Position numbers and translations under genes: made by a program
In this document: one piece after another, positions 16,568-25,752 of the stretch
Layout of the letters: each line of letters starts with the position of its first letter
How positions within the stretch are numbered: the stretch's first letter is position 1
DNA from: Tenggerimyces flavus
GTDB taxonomy: Bacteria; Actinomycetota; Actinomycetes; Propionibacteriales; Actinopolymorphaceae
NCBI RefSeq assembly: GCF_016907715.1
Contig: NZ_JAFBCM010000001.1
Coordinates: 3,968,001 to 4,032,000, forward strand
Direction: 5' to 3'
Length of the DNA: 64,000 bases
Notes under the pieces: model-generated
The model's input: the letters and a program-made list of their open reading frames with translations, nothing else
What the model was told of the DNA's origin: nothing
Databases searched by the model: none

Positions 16568-17343
16568 CAGGGGTTCGTCCTGCGGGCGCGGGCGAGGACC
16601 TCGTACCGATCGCCGCGGTAGAGCGACCGGTCCGACTCGAGCACCGCGCCCGCGGCGTCGCGGGTGACGCCCGCGATCAGCAGGCAGGGTTGGCCCGGCT
16701 CGATCTCCAGCAGTTCGGCGTCGTGCGGGTCGGCGATCACCGCCTGGATGTTCGCGTCGCTCGTCGCCGGTCGCACCGACCACTGCTCCTCGATCGTGTC
16801 GAACAGGGACCGGTCCGCCCAGTCGAGCAGTTCCAGGCCCGGGAAACGGGAGGCGGAGACGTCCGTACGTTCCAACGCCATCGGTACGCCGTCCGCCAGC
16901 CGCAGCCGGACCAGGTGGAGGACGGGCTCGCCCTCGTCGACCTCCATCCGGGCGGCCGTACGGGAGGTCGCCGGCTCCACCGTCGCCGACAGCACCCGCG
17001 AGCCCGGCGTCATCCCGCGCGCCCGCATGTCGCGGCTGAACGACGTCAGCAGGTCGGTGTGCGCGGGCGTCGGCTCCGCCACCACCGTGCCGTGGCCGTG
17101 CCGGCGGAACAGCACGCCGTCGGTCACCATCCGTTCGATCTCCTGCCGAACGGTCGTCCGCGAGATCCCGAAGTGGTCCGCCAGCACGCGCTCGGACGGC
17201 ATCAGCGCGCCGGGACCGCTGCGGTCGGCCAGCTCCTCGAGGATCTTGCGCAGCTGGTACCCCTTCGGCCGCCCCGACGCGATCTCGGTCGTCGTCAGCT
17301 TGCTGGGATCGATCTCGTGGCGGGTTCTGGGCATGACGCCCAT
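16567..17343 (-). CDS. GntR/HutC-family regulator (UTRA domain)
   Basis: A 258-aa regulator. The winged-helix GntR domain has the signature MPSERVLADHFGISRTTVRQ, and the C-terminal UTRA ligand-binding domain starts near LLTSFSRDMRARGMTPGSR. This is the HutC subfamily, whose ligands are often sugars, amino acids or histidine derivatives. ATG 17343 is taken as start; ATG 17334 and a longer reading to 17424 are possible, and none has a clear ribosome-binding site. It heads a two-gene operon with the phosphotransferase and is divergent from a gene of unknown function; either may be its target. Confidence 0.85.
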   Translation of the reverse strand: MGVMPRTRHEIDPSKLTTTEIASGRPKGYQLRKILEELADRSGPGALMPSERVLADHFGISRTTVRQEIERMVTDGVLFRRHGHGTVVAEPTPAHTDLLTSFSRDMRARGMTPGSRVLSATVEPATSRTAARMEVDEGEPVLHLVRLRLADGVPMALERTDVSASRFPGLELLDWADRSLFDTIEEQWSVRPATSDANIQAVIADPHDAELLEIEPGQPCLLIAGVTRDAAGAVLESDRSLYRGDRYEVLARARRTNP

Positions 17344-17438
17344 CTTGAACGACGCGGCGCCTTGGCGCTCCCCGTACCCCTCGGAGACACGCCAGGAGCT
17401 ATGGGCGTGGTGTCGGTGAACCATGTGATGCTGGGGCC

Positions 17439-18713
17439 ATGGGACGCCATGACGTGCTGCTGGCCCGGGTACCGGAGGAGCTGGCCGAGCACGCCCGCGC
17501 GGTGATCGACTGGATGGTCGGCGACGTCATCGAGTTCACCGAGGTCGGCCAGGCCGACGTGCAGCGGTTGCTCTGGATCGACCTGCCGTCGCGCTGGCCG
17601 ACGCCGTCGACGCAGTGGCTGCGGGTGGCGGAGGCGACCGCCTGGGTGTTCCAGCTGGCTGGGCGGCCTGGGCTGGCCGAGCTCGCGCGGTCTGACGAGA
17701 CCGCGGAGATCCTGGCGGCGTACGCGCGGTCTGTCGAGGACGGCCTGCTGGCCGCGAACGCCGCGTACGCGCGGACGGGGACCAACCCGCCCGACACCGA
17801 GCTGTTGACCTGGGGCCGGCGGCTGTCGGCGGCCGAGGGCAATGCGTACGACGAGCTGCAGCGGGTGCTCGAGGCGGCGGTGATCGCGGGGGAGTACACG
17901 CCGGGTGGGAGTGCTTGGCGGCAGAAGCAGCGCGCGCTGACCGAGCGGTGGCTGACGTCGCCGAGCCAGCTGTTCGAGGGCATGTTGCCCCTGGAGGTGA
18001 TCCACACCGAGCGCCGGGAGACCTGGTCGGAGACCGGCGAGCCGACGCGGATCGCGCTGCTCGGGCCGATCGCGGAGCTGTTGGTCGAGGCGCCGGAGGT
18101 GCCGGAGGACGAGCCGGCGACGTTGCGCTGGCTGCTCGGGCGTCTCGGCGACGGCGTACGCCTGACTCAGCGCGGCTACCTGCCGACCGAGCTGGTGCGG
18201 GCGGCGGACGAGAAGTTCGGCTGGAGCCCACCGGGGATGCGCGCGAGCACCGAGGCCAATCTGCAGCCGTTGCGGGAATTGCACGAGCTGGCCCGTTCGC
18301 AACGGCTGGTGACCAAGCGCCGCACGGACCTGCGCCTGTCGGCGCGCGGCCGGGCTCAGCTGCTGGAGTCGCCGCGGCTGTTCGAGACGGCGTCGGTGGC
18401 GTGGCTGGGGAGCCAGCTGTTCGAGGTCATGACCAACGAGATCCCGACGGCCATGCTGCTCGGCCACCCCGCGGACAGCCGGACCCTGTGCGCGGTGGCG
18501 TACGAAGCGGTGGCGCCCTCGTTCCGCGACCACGACGGCGAGCCGGTGCGGTTCTCCGACACCGAGTCGGTGGTGTGGAGCTGGATCCGCCGCGGCCTGG
18601 CGCTCGGCTTCGTCGAGGACCTGCCGAGGGATCTGCGGTACGCGCTCACCGACTCCGGCGAGGCCGCCGCGCTATGTGCGCTGCGGGCTCGCGCCCACGG
18701 TCCGCAGTCCTGA
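17439..18713 (+). CDS. Hypothetical protein (424 aa)
   Basis: I do not recognise a domain. The protein is largely helical, soluble and acidic, with many Trp and Leu residues. An N-terminal region of about 220 residues is followed by a winged-helix-like stretch (LHELARSQRLVTKRRTDLRLSARG, described here in part) near residues 275-300. There is no signal peptide. ATG 17439 begins a smooth open frame of actinomycete codon usage. It is divergent from the GntR regulator with 95 bases between, and converges on the YcaQ-like gene four bases after its stop. Confidence 0.7.
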   Translation: MGRHDVLLARVPEELAEHARAVIDWMVGDVIEFTEVGQADVQRLLWIDLPSRWPTPSTQWLRVAEATAWVFQLAGRPGLAELARSDETAEILAAYARSVEDGLLAANAAYARTGTNPPDTELLTWGRRLSAAEGNAYDELQRVLEAAVIAGEYTPGGSAWRQKQRALTERWLTSPSQLFEGMLPLEVIHTERRETWSETGEPTRIALLGPIAELLVEAPEVPEDEPATLRWLLGRLGDGVRLTQRGYLPTELVRAADEKFGWSPPGMRASTEANLQPLRELHELARSQRLVTKRRTDLRLSARGRAQLLESPRLFETASVAWLGSQLFEVMTNEIPTAMLLGHPADSRTLCAVAYEAVAPSFRDHDGEPVRFSDTESVVWSWIRRGLALGFVEDLPRDLRYALTDSGEAAALCALRARAHGPQS

Positions 18714-18717
18714 GCTT

Positions 18718-19950
18718 CTAGACCGCGCGGCGCAGGTCGCTCGCGAGGTTGCCTCGGTCCGCGACCTCGAGGTCGTCCAGCTCCAGCCAGCCCTGCAGGC
18801 GGCGGAGCTCCTCGGCGAGCTCCTTGGCGACATGCTTCGCGTTCTGTCCCGGCTCGGCGTACGCGCTCTGCACCATCAGCGTGCCGCGTTGGCGGTCGGC
18901 CTTGAGGTCGGTCCGGCCGACGAGGGTGTCGCCGAGCAGGAACGGCAGCACGTAGTAGCCGTACTGCCGCCGTTCGGCGGGCACGTACAGCTGCTGCGAG
19001 AGCGGGTTGGTGAAGCCGCAGAGCGCCTCGGCGGAGACGCGGATGAACGAGTCGAACGGGGTGAGCAGCGCCCGCGCGTTCACCTCGCGCGGCACCCGCG
19101 TGCCGGGGACGACGTAGCCGGGCTCCTTCCAGCCCTCGACCGCGATCTTCTCCAGCCGGCCTTCCTCGACGAGCTCGGCGATCCGCAGCTTCCAGTTCGG
19201 CCGCCTCCACCTGCCGTTCGGTGCGACGGTCAGCGTGCGGTGGCTGGGGGCCCAGAGACCGAGGTACGCGGCGACCATCTTCGCCGTGCCGACACCGACC
19301 GCCGCGGCCGCCAGGGCGAGCTGCTCGCGCTGCGCCTCCTCCGCCTCGACCTCGGGTGCGTCCAGGATCTCGCGGGGGATGACGCGCTCGGCGAGGTCGT
19401 AGAGCCTGGTGAACCCGCGCCGTCCGGCGACGGCGACGATGCCGCAGTCCAGCAGGTTCTCCAGCATGACCTTGCCGTCGTCCCAGTTCCACCACTGGCC
19501 CTTGCGGGGACGCGCGGTCGACAGTTCGGCGGCGGTCAGCGGGCCTCGTTCGACGACCTCGTCGTAGAGGGCGGCGATCAGGGCGTTGGTCGATCGCTTC
19601 GTTCCCCTCGGCCACGCGACCCAGTCCACCTCGCGGAGCGGCCAGGTGCGGTAGCGCTGCAACGGGTACAGCCGCATGGGCATCAGGCAGGCGGCGTGGC
19701 CCCAGGTCTCGAACAGCTCGCGGCGTACGTGGGTGAGCTCGTCGATCGCCGCCATCGGATACGGCCCGAGACGGGAGTAGACCGGGAGGTAGTGGGAGCG
19801 GACCAGCACGTTGATCGAGTCGAGCTGGAGGGCGAGGATCCGCAACGCGACCTTCCGGACCTGAGCCAGCGTGGCCTTCTTCACCGGCTCGCGCCCGAAG
19901 CCCTGCGCCACCAGGGCGACCCGACGGGCCTCGGCGAGCGACAGCTCCAT
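18718..19950 (-). CDS. YcaQ/AlkX-like DNA glycosylase (winged-helix family)
   Basis: A 410-aa protein of the HTH_42/YcaQ family, whose studied members unhook DNA interstrand crosslinks or excise bulky alkylated bases. The QxD catalytic motif is visible in LALQLDSINVLVRSHYLP near residues 40-55, followed by SRLGPY. Further winged-helix modules and a late Pro-Phe-Asp motif (LLTPFDSFI) complete the family pattern. The start ATG 19950 has TAGGGT eight bases upstream on the minus strand, so it is probably leaderless. In producer actinomycetes this family gives self-protection from genotoxins, but no such cluster is adjacent. Confidence 0.83.
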   Translation of the reverse strand: MELSLAEARRVALVAQGFGREPVKKATLAQVRKVALRILALQLDSINVLVRSHYLPVYSRLGPYPMAAIDELTHVRRELFETWGHAACLMPMRLYPLQRYRTWPLREVDWVAWPRGTKRSTNALIAALYDEVVERGPLTAAELSTARPRKGQWWNWDDGKVMLENLLDCGIVAVAGRRGFTRLYDLAERVIPREILDAPEVEAEEAQREQLALAAAAVGVGTAKMVAAYLGLWAPSHRTLTVAPNGRWRRPNWKLRIAELVEEGRLEKIAVEGWKEPGYVVPGTRVPREVNARALLTPFDSFIRVSAEALCGFTNPLSQQLYVPAERRQYGYYVLPFLLGDTLVGRTDLKADRQRGTLMVQSAYAEPGQNAKHVAKELAEELRRLQGWLELDDLEVADRGNLASDLRRAV

Positions 19951-19982
19951 GCCAGCCCACCCTAGCGTGACGCTGCCCGCTG

Positions 19983-20011
19983 TTGCCTCAGATACCATAG
20001 GGGGGTATGGT
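19983..20011 (+). promoter_or_regulatory. Promoter of copper operon (TTGCCT-17-TATGGT)
   Basis: TTGCCT (19983-19988) and TATGGT (20006-20011) are separated by 17 bases. The spacer is almost entirely filled by the first CsoR-like operator, so a bound repressor would block RNA polymerase. Confidence 0.6.
19992..20008. promoter_or_regulatory. CsoR-like copper operator 1
   Basis: ATACC at 19992-19996 and GGTAT at 20004-20008 form a dyad around a central A/G stretch. It matches the ATACCC...GGGTAT form known for actinobacterial CsoR repressors and sits between the -35 and -10 boxes. Confidence 0.6.
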
Positions 20012-20028
20012 CTGGATCGGAAGTTGTG

Positions 20029-20045
20029 ATACCCCTCGGGGGTAG
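20029..20045. promoter_or_regulatory. CsoR-like copper operator 2
   Basis: TACCCC-TCG-GGGGTA (20030-20044) is a perfect dyad within the expected 5' leader of the copper operon, 37 bases downstream of operator 1 and 13 bases before the ATG at 20058. No csoR gene is in the window. Confidence 0.65.
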
Positions 20046-20057
20046 ATTCGAGACGGG

Positions 20058-21026
20058 ATGGTGAACCGCATGCAGGCCGGCGTCAAGATCGGCGGGTTCG
20101 TGGTCGGGCTCGCGGCTATGTTCGGGGTCGCGTTCGCGGTGGGTTCCGCGGCGGCGCCTCCGGACAGCAAGACTGCCGCGCCGAAGCCCACGGTGACGCC
20201 GACCTCGGACGGGATGGCGGGGCACGGCGAGACCGAGCCGGCGGGCGAAGCCGAAGCCGAAGGCGAGGGCCACGGCGACGATGGGCACGGCGGAGCGGCC
20301 GAGGCCGCGACGTACGTCTCCGGCCTGGCCGCGACCGAGGCCGGCTTCACGCTGGTCCCGGCCCAGACGACCCTGACGCGCGGGCCTGCGGTGCCGTTCA
20401 CGTTCACCGTGACCGGCCCGACCGGCAAGCCCGTCACCGAGTACACCAAGTCGCACGAGAAGGACCTGCACCTCATCGTCGTCCGCCGCGACCTGTCCGG
20501 CTTCCAGCACGTCCACCCGACCCGCGCCGCCGACGGATCCTGGTCGGTCGACCTCGACCTGAGGACCGCCGGGAGCTGGCGCGTGTTCGCCGACTTCAAG
20601 CCAACCGCGACCGGCGAGACGACCACGCTCGGCACCGATGTCACGGTCGCCGGCGACTTCCGCCCAGTGCCGCTCCCGGCCGTCACGCCGAAGAGCACCC
20701 TCGAGGGCTACGACGTGTCGATCGCCGGCCACGCCGTCGCCGGCGAGGAGTCCACGTTGACGTTCACGCTCGCCAAGAACGGCAAGCAGCTCGCCGACCT
20801 GCAGCCCTACCTCGGCGCGTTCGGCCACCTCGTCTCGCTCCGCGCGAGCGACCTCGCCTACCTGCACACGCACCCCGCCGAAGAGGCGCACGCCGGGGAC
20901 ACGGGCGGGCCGGCGATCGAGTTCGCGACGACGTTCCCCACGCCCGGTACGTACCGGCTGTTCCTGGACTTCCAGCACGCCGGCCAGGTCCACACCGCGG
21001 AGTTCACCGTGGAGGTGACCAAGTGA
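20058..21026 (+). CDS. His-rich secreted/membrane-anchored copper-associated protein
   Basis: A 322-aa protein with an N-terminal signal-anchor ([20 protein letters not shown]), a His/Gly/Glu-rich linker ([16 protein letters not shown]) and two beta-sandwich-like repeats, each with a paired-His motif (FQHVHP near residue 153; YLHTHP near 275). These could bind copper outside the membrane. The gene lies directly behind the copper-type operators, and its stop overlaps the P-type ATPase start (GTGA). It likely buffers or delivers copper exported by that pump (inference). The family is common beside actinobacterial copper ATPases but is not well characterised. Confidence 0.75.
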   Translation: MVNRMQAGVKIGGFVVGLAAMFGVAFAVGSAAAPPDSKTAAPKPTVTPTSDGMAGHGETEPAGEAEAEGEGHGDDGHGGAAEAATYVSGLAATEAGFTLVPAQTTLTRGPAVPFTFTVTGPTGKPVTEYTKSHEKDLHLIVVRRDLSGFQHVHPTRAADGSWSVDLDLRTAGSWRVFADFKPTATGETTTLGTDVTVAGDFRPVPLPAVTPKSTLEGYDVSIAGHAVAGEESTLTFTLAKNGKQLADLQPYLGAFGHLVSLRASDLAYLHTHPAEEAHAGDTGGPAIEFATTFPTPGTYRLFLDFQHAGQVHTAEFTVEVTK

Positions 21027-23245
21027 GTACGTCCGTCGAACTCTCGATCGGCGGCATGACCTGCGCGTCGTGCGCCGCGCGGATCGAGAAGAAGCTGAAC
21101 AAGCTGGACGGCGTCGTCGCGACCGTCAACTACGCCACGGAGAAGGCGAAGGTGACCTACGACGACAAGGTCGGCACTGACCAGCTGATCGCCACGGTCG
21201 AGGCGACCGGCTACACCGCCGAGCTGCCCAAGCCGCCGGAAGCCGAGCCTGTCGCCGAAGAGGTCGACGAGCTGCGGCCGCTGCGCGACCGTTTGATCGC
21301 GTCGATCGTGCTCACCGTTCCGGTGATCGCGCTCGGCATGATTCCCGCGCTGCAGTTCACGTTCTGGCAGTGGCTGTCGTTGACGCTCGCAGCGCCGGTC
21401 GTGACCTGGGCCGCGTGGCCGTTCCACAAAGCCACGTTGACGAATCTCCGCCACGGCGCCGCGACGATGGACACGCTGATCTCGCTCGGCGTGGTGGCCG
21501 CGACGGCGTGGTCGGTGTACGCGCTGTTCTGGGGCGGTGCGGGCGAGCCGGGCATGAAGATGCCGTTCACGCTGATCCCTTCGCGCGGTACGGGCGAGGC
21601 CGAGATCTATCTCGAGGTCGCTGCCGGGGTCACCATGTTCATCCTGCTCGGGCGCTACCTGGAGGCACGGGCGAAGCGGCGTTCCGGCACGGCGTTGCGA
21701 ACGTTGCTGGACCTCGGCGCGAAGGACGTCGCGCTGCTGCGGAACGGCGACGAGAAGCGGGTGTCGATCTCGTCGCTGGTGGTGGGGGACGAGTTCGTCG
21801 TCCGTCCGGGCGAGAAGATCGCGACCGACGGCATCGTCGTCTCCGGCAACAGCGCGGTCGACCTGTCCATGTTGACAGGGGAGTCGGTGCCGGTCGAGGT
21901 CGGCGTCGACGATGCCGTCGTGGGCGCGACCGTCAACGCTGGTGGGCGATTGGTCGTACGAGCGACCCGGGTCGGCGCGGACACACAGCTCGCGCAGCTG
22001 GCGCGCCTGGTCGAGGACGCGCAGAACGGCAAGGCCGCCGTGCAGCGGCTCGCGGACCGGATCTCGGCGGTGTTCGTACCGATCGTGATCACCATTGCCG
22101 TGGCGACGCTCGGCTTCTGGCTCGGCAGTGGCGCTTCCCCGCAGGTCGCGTTGACCGCTGCCGTCGCGGCACTGATCATCGCCTGCCCGTGTGCGTTGGG
22201 ACTCGCGACGCCGACCGCGTTGCTGGTCGGTACGGGACGTGGCGCGCAGCTCGGCGTGCTGATCAAGGGTCCGGAGGTGCTGGAGTCGACGCGGCGTGTG
22301 GACACCGTCGTGCTGGACAAGACCGGAACGGTGACGAGCGGGCGGATGTCGCTGGTCGAGGTGCTGGTCGCGCCGGGGGAGTCGCGCGCGGAGGTGCTGC
22401 GGCTGGCCGGGGCGCTCGAGCACGCGAGTGAGCACCCGATCGCGCGGGCGGTCGCTTCGGCCGCGCTTTCGGAGGCCGGCACGTTGCCGGACGTCGAGGG
22501 CTTTCAGAACGTCGAGGGTCTCGGTGTGCAAGGTGTGGTTGACGGTCACGCCGTGATCGTCGGCCGGGTGCGGTTGTTGGAGGAGTGGAGCCAGCGGCTG
22601 CCGGCCGAGCTCGCGGCCGCGCACGCGGAGATCGAGGCGTCCGGTCGTACGGCGATCGCGGTCGGTTGGGACGGTCAGGCCCGCGCGGTGCTCGTCGTCT
22701 CGGACACGGTCAAGCCGACGTCCGCGCGGGCGGTCGCAGAGCTGCGCAAGCTGGGCTTGCGCCCGATCCTGCTGACCGGGGATAACGAAGCTTTGGCGCG
22801 CGCGGTCGCGGCGCAAGTCGGGATTGACGAGGTCGTCGCGGGGGTGCTGCCTGCCGACAAGGTCGACGTGATCAAGCGGCTGCAGACCGAGGGCCGGGTC
22901 GTCGCGATGGTCGGTGACGGGGTGAACGACGCCGCCGCGCTGGCTCAGGCGGACCTCGGACTCAGCATGGGCACGGGCACGGACGTCGCGATCGAGGCGA
23001 GCGACCTCACGCTCGTTCGCGGTGACCTGATGGCCGCGGTCGACGCGATTCGCCTGTCCAGGCACACGTTGCGGATCATCAAGGGCAACCTGTTCTGGGC
23101 GTTCGCGTACAACGTCGCCGCGCTGCCTCTCGCGGCCGCCGGCCTGTTGAACCCGTTGCTCGCCGGCGCGGCGATGGCGTTCAGCTCGGTGTTCGTGGTG
23201 ACGAACAGCCTGCGCCTGCGACGGTTCAGGTCGTCGGCTTCCTGA
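21023..23245 (+). CDS. copA: Copper-translocating P1B-type ATPase
   Basis: A 740-aa heavy-metal pump that expels Cu(I) at the cost of ATP. An N-terminal HMA domain has the metal site GMTCASC (Cys14, Cys17). The membrane metal site is CPC in ACPCALG, the phosphorylation site is DKTGTVTSG, the class-specific His-Pro is in EHPIARA, and the hinge is [13 protein letters not shown] with GMTCASC is typical of the CopA/CtpV group. The GTG start overlaps the His-rich protein stop, so both are under the CsoR-like operators. The 3' end overlaps the convergent methyltransferase gene by 20 bases. Confidence 0.94.
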   Translation: MSTSVELSIGGMTCASCAARIEKKLNKLDGVVATVNYATEKAKVTYDDKVGTDQLIATVEATGYTAELPKPPEAEPVAEEVDELRPLRDRLIASIVLTVPVIALGMIPALQFTFWQWLSLTLAAPVVTWAAWPFHKATLTNLRHGAATMDTLISLGVVAATAWSVYALFWGGAGEPGMKMPFTLIPSRGTGEAEIYLEVAAGVTMFILLGRYLEARAKRRSGTALRTLLDLGAKDVALLRNGDEKRVSISSLVVGDEFVVRPGEKIATDGIVVSGNSAVDLSMLTGESVPVEVGVDDAVVGATVNAGGRLVVRATRVGADTQLAQLARLVEDAQNGKAAVQRLADRISAVFVPIVITIAVATLGFWLGSGASPQVALTAAVAALIIACPCALGLATPTALLVGTGRGAQLGVLIKGPEVLESTRRVDTVVLDKTGTVTSGRMSLVEVLVAPGESRAEVLRLAGALEHASEHPIARAVASAALSEAGTLPDVEGFQNVEGLGVQGVVDGHAVIVGRVRLLEEWSQRLPAELAAAHAEIEASGRTAIAVGWDGQARAVLVVSDTVKPTSARAVAELRKLGLRPILLTGDNEALARAVAAQVGIDEVVAGVLPADKVDVIKRLQTEGRVVAMVGDGVNDAAALAQADLGLSMGTGTDVAIEASDLTLVRGDLMAAVDAIRLSRHTLRIIKGNLFWAFAYNVAALPLAAAGLLNPLLAGAAMAFSSVFVVTNSLRLRRFRSSAS

Positions 23246-24188
23246 GCTCAACCACGTAAGGGCTCTCGCGCGTCTTCGCGACCTCGAGGCCGGCGTCAAG
23301 GGCGAATTGACGGAACTCGTCGAGCGACCGGTTGCGGCCGCCGAGGAGGACGGCCTCGAGGGTGAGCTGGTCGGCCGCGTGCTCGTCCGGGGACACGCCT
23401 CCTCTGATGAGGACGCGGCCGTCGTCGTTCATCGCGGCGGCGCACCGCCGCAGGATCGCGACGACCTCCTCGTCCGGCCAGTCGTTGAGAATGCTCGCGA
23501 GCACGTAGCAGTCGGAACCCGCTGGCAGCTCGTCGAAGAAGCTCTGCGCGACGGCGGTGACGCGGTCGGCGACGCCGGCTGCTTCGAACAGCGCTTCCGA
23601 CTCCGCGACGGTCTGCGGAAGGTCGACGAGCGTGCCGTGCAGGTGCGGAGCGGCCTTGAGGATCTCGGCGAGCAGTCCGCCGGTCCCGCCGCCGACGTCG
23701 ACCACGGTGCGTACGGTCTCCCAGTCGGTGAGGCGTGGGTCGGGCGTGCCGTGCCCGACGGTGCCCATCAGCGCGTCGAAGGCGTGCCGGAGCTTGGGGT
23801 TCGCGTCGAGGTCCTCCCAGAACGGGCGGCCGAAACGTTCGGCGTACGCGGGTTTTCCGGTGCGGACGGCCTCGAGCAGGGTGCCCCAGGAGTGCGCGAA
23901 CCGGCCGCCGAGCCCGTCCAGATCGCTGCTCAGCTTGAGGCCCTCGTCGAGGAGTTGCTCGGCGGTGTCGTTCAACGCGAACTCGCCTGGCGCGGGCTCG
24001 TCGAACACGCCCTTCGCGACGAGGTGCCGCAGCACGCGGCGCAGGAACGTCGGGTCGCACTCGGCTTCCCGGGCGAGCTCCGTGACGTTCGACGTGCCGG
24101 CCTGGACGCGGTCGGCGATCCGCAGCGTGATCGCGACGTGCACGCACCACGGAGTCGTCAGGTCGAGCAGCTGCATCACGCTAGTCAT
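23226..24188 (-). CDS. SAM-dependent O-methyltransferase (class I, acetylserotonin-type)
   Basis: A 320-aa methyltransferase of the plant/polyketide O-methyltransferase family. An N-terminal winged-helix dimerisation domain ([20 protein letters not shown]) precedes the Rossmann fold with SAM motif [12 protein letters not shown] and motif LVDLPQTV. The catalytic region lies around [11 protein letters not shown], where the usual His of LHDW/LHNW is Asn, so base catalysis may differ. Its ATG (24188, with GGAGG upstream) overlaps the end of the SDR gene, so the two are co-translated. The substrate is unknown; relatives act on aromatic natural products. Confidence 0.87.
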   Translation of the reverse strand: MTSVMQLLDLTTPWCVHVAITLRIADRVQAGTSNVTELAREAECDPTFLRRVLRHLVAKGVFDEPAPGEFALNDTAEQLLDEGLKLSSDLDGLGGRFAHSWGTLLEAVRTGKPAYAERFGRPFWEDLDANPKLRHAFDALMGTVGHGTPDPRLTDWETVRTVVDVGGGTGGLLAEILKAAPHLHGTLVDLPQTVAESEALFEAAGVADRVTAVAQSFFDELPAGSDCYVLASILNDWPDEEVVAILRRCAAAMNDDGRVLIRGGVSPDEHAADQLTLEAVLLGGRNRSLDEFRQFALDAGLEVAKTRESPYVVELRKPTT

Positions 24189-24948
24189 CGCTGTCCTCCT
24201 CGGACCAGGAGCTGGCAGGGCCGGAGAGCGCGCCGCCCTCGACCGGGAGGGTGATCCCGCTGATCCAGCTCGCGTCGTCGGAGGCGAGGAACGCGACCGC
24301 GGCCGCGATGTCCGCGGGCTCCCCGACCCTGCGGAGTGGGTAGAGCCGCTGGGCGAGGTGACGCAGCATGTCCTCGCGGCCGTCCCAGTTGCGGGTACGG
24401 ATCGTGCCGGGCGCGACGACGTTGAAGCGGAGTCCGCGCGGACCGTACTGCTTGGTGAGGTTCTTGACGAGGTTCTGCAGGCCTGCCTTCGCGGTGGAGT
24501 ACGCGATGTCGCCGAACGCCGCGATGCCGTTGACCGAGCCGATCGAGACGACGTTGCCCTTGCCGCGCAGCAGCTGCGGGAGCGCGGCGCGGGTGCAGCG
24601 GACGGCGCCGAACAGGTTCAGGTCGAGCTGCTGTTGCCAGTGCGCGTCGTCGCCCTCGTCGAACGGGACGCCGCTGCCCTGCCCGGCGTTGTTGACGAGC
24701 ACGTCGAGTCCGCCGAGCTGCTCGACGGCGGTGCCGATCGCCGTACGGACGTCCTCGTCGTCGGTGACGTCGCAGCGGACCGCTTGTGCGCCCCCGCCCA
24801 GCTCGCTCGCCAGCGCTTCGGCGGCCGCGAGGTCGAGGTCGGCGAGCGCGACCCTGGCGCCCTCACCGGCCAACCGTTCCGCGATCGCCCGCCCGATCCC
24901 ATGAGCGGCCCCGGTGACGAGCGCCGCCTTCCCCTCGAACCTCAGCAT
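24181..24948 (-). CDS. Short-chain dehydrogenase/reductase
   Basis: A 255-aa classical SDR. The cofactor motif TGAAHGIG starts near residue 12, Asp in LADLDL suggests NAD(H) preference, NNAG marks the fold core and the YSTAK motif carries the catalytic Tyr and Lys after a Ser in SIGSVNG. The usual PGxIRT follows. It is the first gene of a pair with the O-methyltransferase, which suggests a small modification module for a secondary metabolite or xenobiotic (inference). Transcription is probably leaderless from TAGGCT, seven bases ahead of the ATG. Confidence 0.9.
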   Translation of the reverse strand: MLRFEGKAALVTGAAHGIGRAIAERLAGEGARVALADLDLAAAEALASELGGGAQAVRCDVTDDEDVRTAIGTAVEQLGGLDVLVNNAGQGSGVPFDEGDDAHWQQQLDLNLFGAVRCTRAALPQLLRGKGNVVSIGSVNGIAAFGDIAYSTAKAGLQNLVKNLTKQYGPRGLRFNVVAPGTIRTRNWDGREDMLRHLAQRLYPLRRVGEPADIAAAVAFLASDDASWISGITLPVEGGALSGPASSWSEEDSDD

Positions 24949-25002
24949 CCGGCACAGCCTAGAGGTGTGGACCTGTCGGTGGTCGGTCCTAACCTCGGGT
25001 GC
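24949..25002. promoter_or_regulatory. Back-to-back leaderless promoters
   Basis: On the minus strand TAGGCT (24961-24956) ends seven bases before the SDR ATG. On the plus strand TAACCT (24990-24995) ends seven bases before the GTG at 25003. The 54-base gap has no Shine-Dalgarno sequence on either side. Confidence 0.55.
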
Positions 25003-25752
25003 GTGAAGTACTCCGTGACGACCGGCGCGGCCGGATCGAGGCTCGACCCGGCCGGACTGGCGGCGCTCGCCGTGCGGGCGGAGGAGGCGGGCTGGGACGC
25101 GTTCTTCCTGGAGGACTACGTCGTCTACCAGGGCCAGCTCGACACTCCCACCTGGGATCCGTGGATCTGCCTCGCCGCGATGGCGGCGGCCACGAAGCGG
25201 ATCCGGCTCGGCACCACGGTCACGCCGGTGCCGCGGCGCCGGCCGTGGCAGCTCGCGCTCGAGGCGATCTCGGTGGACCGGCTGTCCGGCGGCCGGCTGA
25301 TCCTCGGCGTCGGTGCGGGCGACCCGTCGGACCCGTTCCTGGCGATGGAGTCGACCTCGCCGGCGGAGCTCGCCAAGCGGCTCGACGAGGGCGTGGCCAC
25401 GCTCGCCACGCTGCTGGCGGGGGACATGGTGAACGGGGCGCGGCTCGCGGCCCGCCCGGTGCAGCGGCCGCGGATCCCGTTGTGGGTGGGCGGCGACCTG
25501 CGCGTACCAGCCGTCCGGCGGCGAATCCTGCGCTGGGACGGCAGCGCCGCGTACGGGCTCAGCGTCGACGCGGTACGCGACCTGGTGGCCGACGCGCCGC
25601 CGGGGTTCGACGTCAAGATCGGCGGCGTCACCGATCTGGATGAGCTGGAGGATTACCGGGCGGCCGGGGCGACTTGGTGTGGTCGCTGGGTGTCGCCGAA
25701 TGAGCCGGATCAGCTCGAAGAGGTGATCAGGACGGGGCCGGTCCGCGGTTGA
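25003..25752 (+). CDS. LLM-class flavin/F420-dependent oxidoreductase
   Basis: A 249-aa TIM-barrel oxidoreductase of the luciferase-like superfamily. Seen are AGWDAFFLEDYV, the strand RIRLGTTVTPVPRRRP, the segment LSGGRLILGVGAGDP, and RIPLWVGGD. At 249 residues it is shorter than the usual 280-340. Such enzymes use FMN or coenzyme F420, the latter being typical of actinomycetes. GTG 25003 follows a -10 box directly; an upstream GTG at 24967 is possible. It is divergent from the SDR/methyltransferase pair and its end overlaps the sigma-factor gene by 26 bases in convergent orientation. Confidence 0.85.
   Translation: MKYSVTTGAAGSRLDPAGLAALAVRAEEAGWDAFFLEDYVVYQGQLDTPTWDPWICLAAMAAATKRIRLGTTVTPVPRRRPWQLALEAISVDRLSGGRLILGVGAGDPSDPFLAMESTSPAELAKRLDEGVATLATLLAGDMVNGARLAARPVQRPRIPLWVGGDLRVPAVRRRILRWDGSAAYGLSVDAVRDLVADAPPGFDVKIGGVTDLDELEDYRAAGATWCGRWVSPNEPDQLEEVIRTGPVRG

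Noticed and set aside
19983-20011. MerR/CueR-type activation of the copper promoter
   Set aside because: The -35/-10 spacer is 17 bases, normal for sigma-A-type promoters; MerR promoters need a 19-20-base spacer.
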